Below the pieces are notes generated by a model. It was given only the letters and a program-made list of their open reading frames with translations. It searched no databases and had not been told where the DNA came from. From contig JAINUG010000011.1 of assembly GCA_029706075.1 (NCBI GenBank), positions 4,535,501 to 4,599,500 on the forward strand: 64,000 nucleotides of DNA, given 5' to 3'. The stretch comes from Aldrovandia affinis (Eukaryota; Chordata; Actinopteri; Notacanthiformes; Halosauridae). Made by a program: the position numbers and the translations under genes. Position 1 is the first letter of the stretch. Each line of letters opens with the position of its first letter. Shown piece by piece: positions 59,845 to 64,000 of the stretch.

Positions 59845-60015
59845 AGCGTCCCCCTTCACTGTATAGCACTTTGGGATGAAAGGTGACTATATAAATGCAA
59901 ATGCATTGTTATTATTATAGTGCTTCTTAGAATGCACCATACGGTATACTGAATCCTGACCATGCCGGAGCTGACTGCTGCGTGGCACGGAGCGATGCAT
60001 AATTTACCATAGCGT
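59845..60015 (+). mobile_element. Two SINE fragments
   Basis: 59850-59925 has TATAGCACTTTGGGATGAAA, TGACTATATAAATGCAAATG and an ATT tail, a common fish SINE/LINE 3' end. 59945-60015 has CTGAATCCTGACCATGCCGG and AGCTGACTG, matching the SINE body at 32150 and 45965. Confidence 0.55.
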
Positions 60016-62605
60016 CAATTGTGCGAGGAAAGGTAGGCTACAAGAGCCACAAAACCAGCAATGTGCTGATGTGAATAAATGTAACTATTGTGACCTATCG
60101 TGTGCACTAATGGCCTCCATATAGATGGGAAACTGAGGTTTCATGAACCCCATAATGGGTGGAGCTACAATGAGCTGTCAGTAATTTACTGGTTTCCACA
60201 AATCAAAAGATTTAGCTATTTGTAGCAAAACACAATGTTTGGTCCCAATCAGTGACTCAACGAGAGCATACCTTAGCCACATTGATTATTTGTTTAAAAA
60301 GGCCAATTTTCCATCTCTAATTTTAACACTCAAATGCCAGATTTATCTTAATTTAAGATTAATGTAGGTCATTCTTCTATCGGATTGATTTTCTTGCCAT
60401 CTAATTGGTTTTAGCCAGCATAATGTTAAAGGTAAATTGCTCAGTATGTTTGCATCACAGCCTCCAACTTGAACCTGCCTTACAAGAGATCATGATTCAT
60501 CAGAAGAAGTAACTGACCACTAGTTTATTAGCAAAGCACATAGTCCCAGAATTTGGGTTGATTTATCTCAGTGTCACAATGGTCAGGCTCATAACCGTAT
60601 GGTACTATGAGGCTGCCCTGCAGCTGATATGGCTGGTACAACTGGCTGATATACACTGGAGGGCTCTTCTTAAGGCCCAGAAAATATTGTCTTACATACA
60701 TTATTAAATTACATTAGGTAAGTACTGTCATCCCGAAATACATGAATCAGTTGCTTTTGATATGTTATCTGTTTTTACACCATTTATGCTGTATTTAATA
60801 TTGCAAATTGTGTCTCCTAAAATTACTCAGCCTCGCAGTGTGTTTTGGTTATTAATGGTAAGCATGATGCACAGATATGTTCTGTTTTATAGAACTAGCA
60901 GTATTTTTATTAATCGTATGTTACTATTTATTACAGTTATTTACAATATACAGTACTCTGCCAAGTACTCTGCCAAGGATTCACACCCGCAGCCCACTGC
61001 TCTGTACTGTGGATTGTGATACATAGGCTTTAATTCATTGATATTGAGAGTGACTAAGTGGTCGCTTCCATGTAGAAGACATACAACAGAGGGAAAAGCA
61101 AGACGCACAGCAGGAATCAATTAATGCATTCTGGATTTATGTGCTCACTCATGTAAGAATCACACAGTATGTACACTATGTATATATACAGTATATAGCC
61201 CATAATGGGTCATAATTCTGCCTACTGTCTAGAAAGAATATAGCACTGTGTCAGCTCAGGTCCCAAATGCCTGGACAAGCTCAGGGTGTTTGTACTACAT
61301 GACCTGGCAAGCCATTCCATTCATTGATACATATATTAAACCCAAAAAACAATGTTTTAAGTGAGAGATAATGGTTGGCAGAAGCCAAAAAAGATGGAAA
61401 ATTCACACAAGCACCTCGTCCATATCTATGCACTCGCACATCTTCCAACACACAATGCTTTTATACCTGCTACAGTAATGTAACTATGTTGGTCTAATTC
61501 AAACAATGTACTCAGCACTGGGCAGGCTACTCTGGATACAATCAAACTTTCTCTTTGAATCAACAACTTCTCAGATCATAGCTGATGCTATTTTGTTTGT
61601 AAATGTCTGTTTATTCTTATTTTTTGTGGGTTTAATGTTAAAATAATTAGCTAAATAAATGAAATCCATCTGTGTGCAGCGGAACAGGTGGACATTGTTT
61701 GCTGAAAGACATGCTCTCCGTATTTGACTTTACATCCTTGTTTATCTTTCTTTTCTTTCATCCTTGCCATATTGGGTAAACTCATTGTTTAACGATCACA
61801 ATTAGCCTTTAATTGCATAATTAGCCACTTTACTGTGCTAAGTGAGGTGCCTACAGAGACACCTTGAGGATAATGATTGAAATACAAGTTTAAATCCCTT
61901 CAGGTCACGTGACGGTGTCAACTGGTGGCCCTAGTTATTGCACATACAAAGTGTGCAATTTTGTTGGTAAAAACATTTCTAAAGTGATTTAGAAAATCAT
62001 GATTGTGTCTAGCGAATATGATGCATGACACCACTTAACTAATGTTAGCTATGTATACTGCTAGCTAGCTAGCTAAGTAACAAAGAGACAAACTACTACT
62101 AGCACCCAACTTCAGCTGTAAAACCACTAGCTAATGTTATCTAGCCAGACTAACATACCAATGTGTAGTATTGTGTTCATGCAACCAGTAGCCAACTAAG
62201 CAAGTCGCTATGTAGCAAGCTAAAGCAGTGATAATATTTACTGATCTCTGTCACCATTATGAGCGAATTAGTTCATCTAGCGAATTATCTAGTTGACAAC
62301 AATGGCTATATGAACAAACCAAAACTCTATTATAAATAGTGAAAACTATTATAAACAAAGAGTACAAAGTTATATACGTCACAAGAACTGAGATGATTGA
62401 CTGTCTAACAATGGCCTTGTGTGTTGTAATGGCTTCCAGTTTCCAGCAACGGAAGTGCCAGTGGTGAACACACTTGCTTTTCACCACACCAAATCTAAAT
62501 TTTAATAAGAACATTGGCACATGAAATTCCACTTTTTTGTCAGTGTACTGATCTATTTAAAAGTCTGACATGCTCTAATTTAAACTTTATAATGCTGTAT
62601 CTTAT
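60016..62605. other. Downstream sequence, nothing recognised
   Basis: AT-rich, with small TATATA and CTAGCTAG patches (about 61180 and 62055). No conserved exon or element ends. Confidence 0.45.
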
Positions 62606-62905
62606 GAAAGATGGGTGGCACTGACTCAGTGGTTAGTGTCATGGGCTGGTAAGTGGAGGGTTGCTGGTTTGAATCCCAGGAAGGCTAAACAAAAAAACAA
62701 TGGACTGGAAACTGGAGTTCGTTTCCTGGGGCACTGCTGAAGTGCCCTTGAGCAAGGCACTGAACCCCTAACTGCTCCAGGGGCAGTCATCAGTATCAGG
62801 CTTGTACTGCGGCTGAGCCTGTGCTCAGATCTCTCTTAGAAGAGATATGCAAAAAGACAAATTCCTTGTGTGTGTAACATGGCAAATAAAGAACATTATT
62901 ATTAT
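62606..62905 (+). mobile_element. tRNA-derived SINE, near full length
   Basis: A-box-like TGGCACTGACTCAGTGG (62616-62632) and B-box GGTTTGAATCC (62666-62676) lie at tRNA-like spacing. The body follows (TTGAGCAAGGCACTGAACCC at about 62749), then a TATGCAAAAAGACAAATTCC region and a tail with (ATT)n near 62895. No target duplication was fixed. Confidence 0.75.
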
Positions 62906-63570
62906 GCTAACAATTTTCACTTGTCTTTTTAATAACAACTAGCAAACAGATTTGTATGAAATTATGAGGATTAGTTTGAATAGTCTCGGTCCCTTGCTAA
63001 AAACAGCACTGGTGCTGGAAAGGCATAAAGAGGTGATTTTCATATTTTGAATGTAAACCCTGTGCATCCATTATCTAAATATATATTTCCCTAGAGCAGA
63101 AGGCCAGTTTATCACAGAGAACCCCCCCCCACACCCCAACCCCTTATTTTTTCATGCTGAATGCCAAGTGAAGAGGCAGTGAGCGCCGTTGATATGACTC
63201 AGCTGGGAAATGAACCCCCAGCCTTCAAGCTTCGAGGGTCACGGGAAGGCTTGCTAATATGGCTGACAAACCTGTCACAAATGGATGTTTGTAAATATGA
63301 ATAAATACACATGCCCATGTGTTGCTTTGTTCCTCATATCTGGTGCTGTGTGTATACGGGGGCATCCTGTGTTGCGAGGGACGGGTCCTGGAGATCAGAG
63401 GACAGTGGGGATGTCCCTGAAATCTGGCTCCCTCTCGGCCTCTCCTCTGTGGAATGGCACCAGACCCCTGCACTTCTTTCATTTGTACCCATCCCCCACT
63501 CTATGGCCAAACAAGGGTCACCTCTTACAAAAATCCTCCTGTAGGATAATGGAAAAACCCCTGTTTAAGC
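62906..63570. other. Downstream sequence, nothing recognised
   Basis: Contains a C-run at 63122-63131. The open frames at 63225-63662 lack recognisable content. Confidence 0.45.
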
Positions 63571-63700
63571 TTGTGTCAGTGTCCCATATTAACCTGTGTC
63601 AGGGTCCTGTTAGTGTTAGCCTGTGTCAGTGTCCCATATTAACCTGTGTCAGTGTCCTGTAAGTGTTAGCCTGTGTCAGAGTCCCATTAGTGTCCCATTT
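63571..63700. repeat. 50-bp minisatellite, about 2.6 copies
   Basis: Alternating subunits TGTGTCAGTGTCCCATATTA + ACC and TGTGTCAG(G/T)GTCCTGT(T/A)AGT + GTTAGCC, starting at about 63574, 63622 and 63672. Confidence 0.85.
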
Positions 63701-64000
63701 CATAATCCATCACCTTAGTTTTAGGGGCCACGTACACTCTGTCCAAGTGTGTCGGAGTGCCTCACAACCAAAAAGCCTGCTCAGGCTCCAGCTAATAGTC
63801 ATAGTTAACAAACCAGGGTTAAGGCAGACTGTGACCTATCCATGCAACAGGAACTAAACAGCTTGCTTCCAGTTTGGCACCAAAGCGCGGATGCGTAACA
63901 GTCTGTCCTAACCCCGTTTCATGAACCCTGCCTATGGTCAGAACGAGTGAGATCCTGCTTTTCTATTATGACCTTGATTTTGTGAGTATGCTTAACTTAC
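63701..64000. other. Downstream sequence, nothing recognised
   Basis: No exon, element terminus or tandem array seen up to the end of the window. Confidence 0.4.

Overview
The window is vertebrate nuclear DNA, most likely from a ray-finned (teleost-type) fish. It has small exons in very long introns, abundant (GT)n/(CA)n microsatellites, many Tc1-like transposon remnants, hAT and PIF/Harbinger-type elements with target-site duplications, tRNA-derived SINEs, and CR1/L2-group LINE debris. Species cannot be told from the sequence. No prokaryotic, viral or CRISPR content was seen.

The one gene I can support is atg10, on the + strand. It encodes the E2-like enzyme that conjugates ATG12 to ATG5 in autophagy. 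Six coding exons (20289-20417, 21344-21466, 44578-44716, 46257-46354, 53765-53862, 54054-54165) all have AG/GT borders and join in frame to 699 nt, or 232 residues plus stop. The catalytic-cysteine motif HPC is in exon 5 (Cys178, codon 53807-53809). The coding part of exon 1 starts at the ATG right after an acceptor, so a 5' UTR exon must lie upstream. A CpG-rich stretch at 6420-7330, with an ETS-type site and a GTAAGA donor, is the best candidate. An AATAAA at 55911 with a GT-rich stretch behind it is the likely poly(A) signal.

Layout: 1-6.4 kb is intergenic sequence with a 41-bp minisatellite and a SINE. 6.4-7.3 kb is the candidate promoter. 7.3-20.3 kb is the presumed first intron, with an internally deleted Tc1, LINE and SINE copies, and an inverted pair of Tc1-like remnants. 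20.3-21.5 kb holds exons 1-2. 21.5-44.6 kb is the 23-kb intron 2. It holds a (GT)105 tract, a hAT element with a perfect 8-bp target duplication and a PIF/Harbinger-like element inserted in it, a dead LINE, a direct tandem duplication of about 5.3 kb (28803-34052 and 34053-39345), a SINE with target duplication, and a higher-order minisatellite. 44.6-54.2 kb holds exons 3-6 plus a 2.3-kb nest of transposons (49542-51873). 54.2-55.9 kb is the probable 3' UTR with long GT tracts. 55.9-64 kb is downstream sequence with no recognisable coding exon; a CpG cluster at 59.2-59.8 kb may be another gene's promoter.

Everything but atg10 is transposon-derived, simple repeat or unassigned. The most notable features are the recent-looking intronic tandem duplication, which could be an assembly artefact, the nested transposons whose target duplications can be read directly, and the simple repeats close to most atg10 exons.
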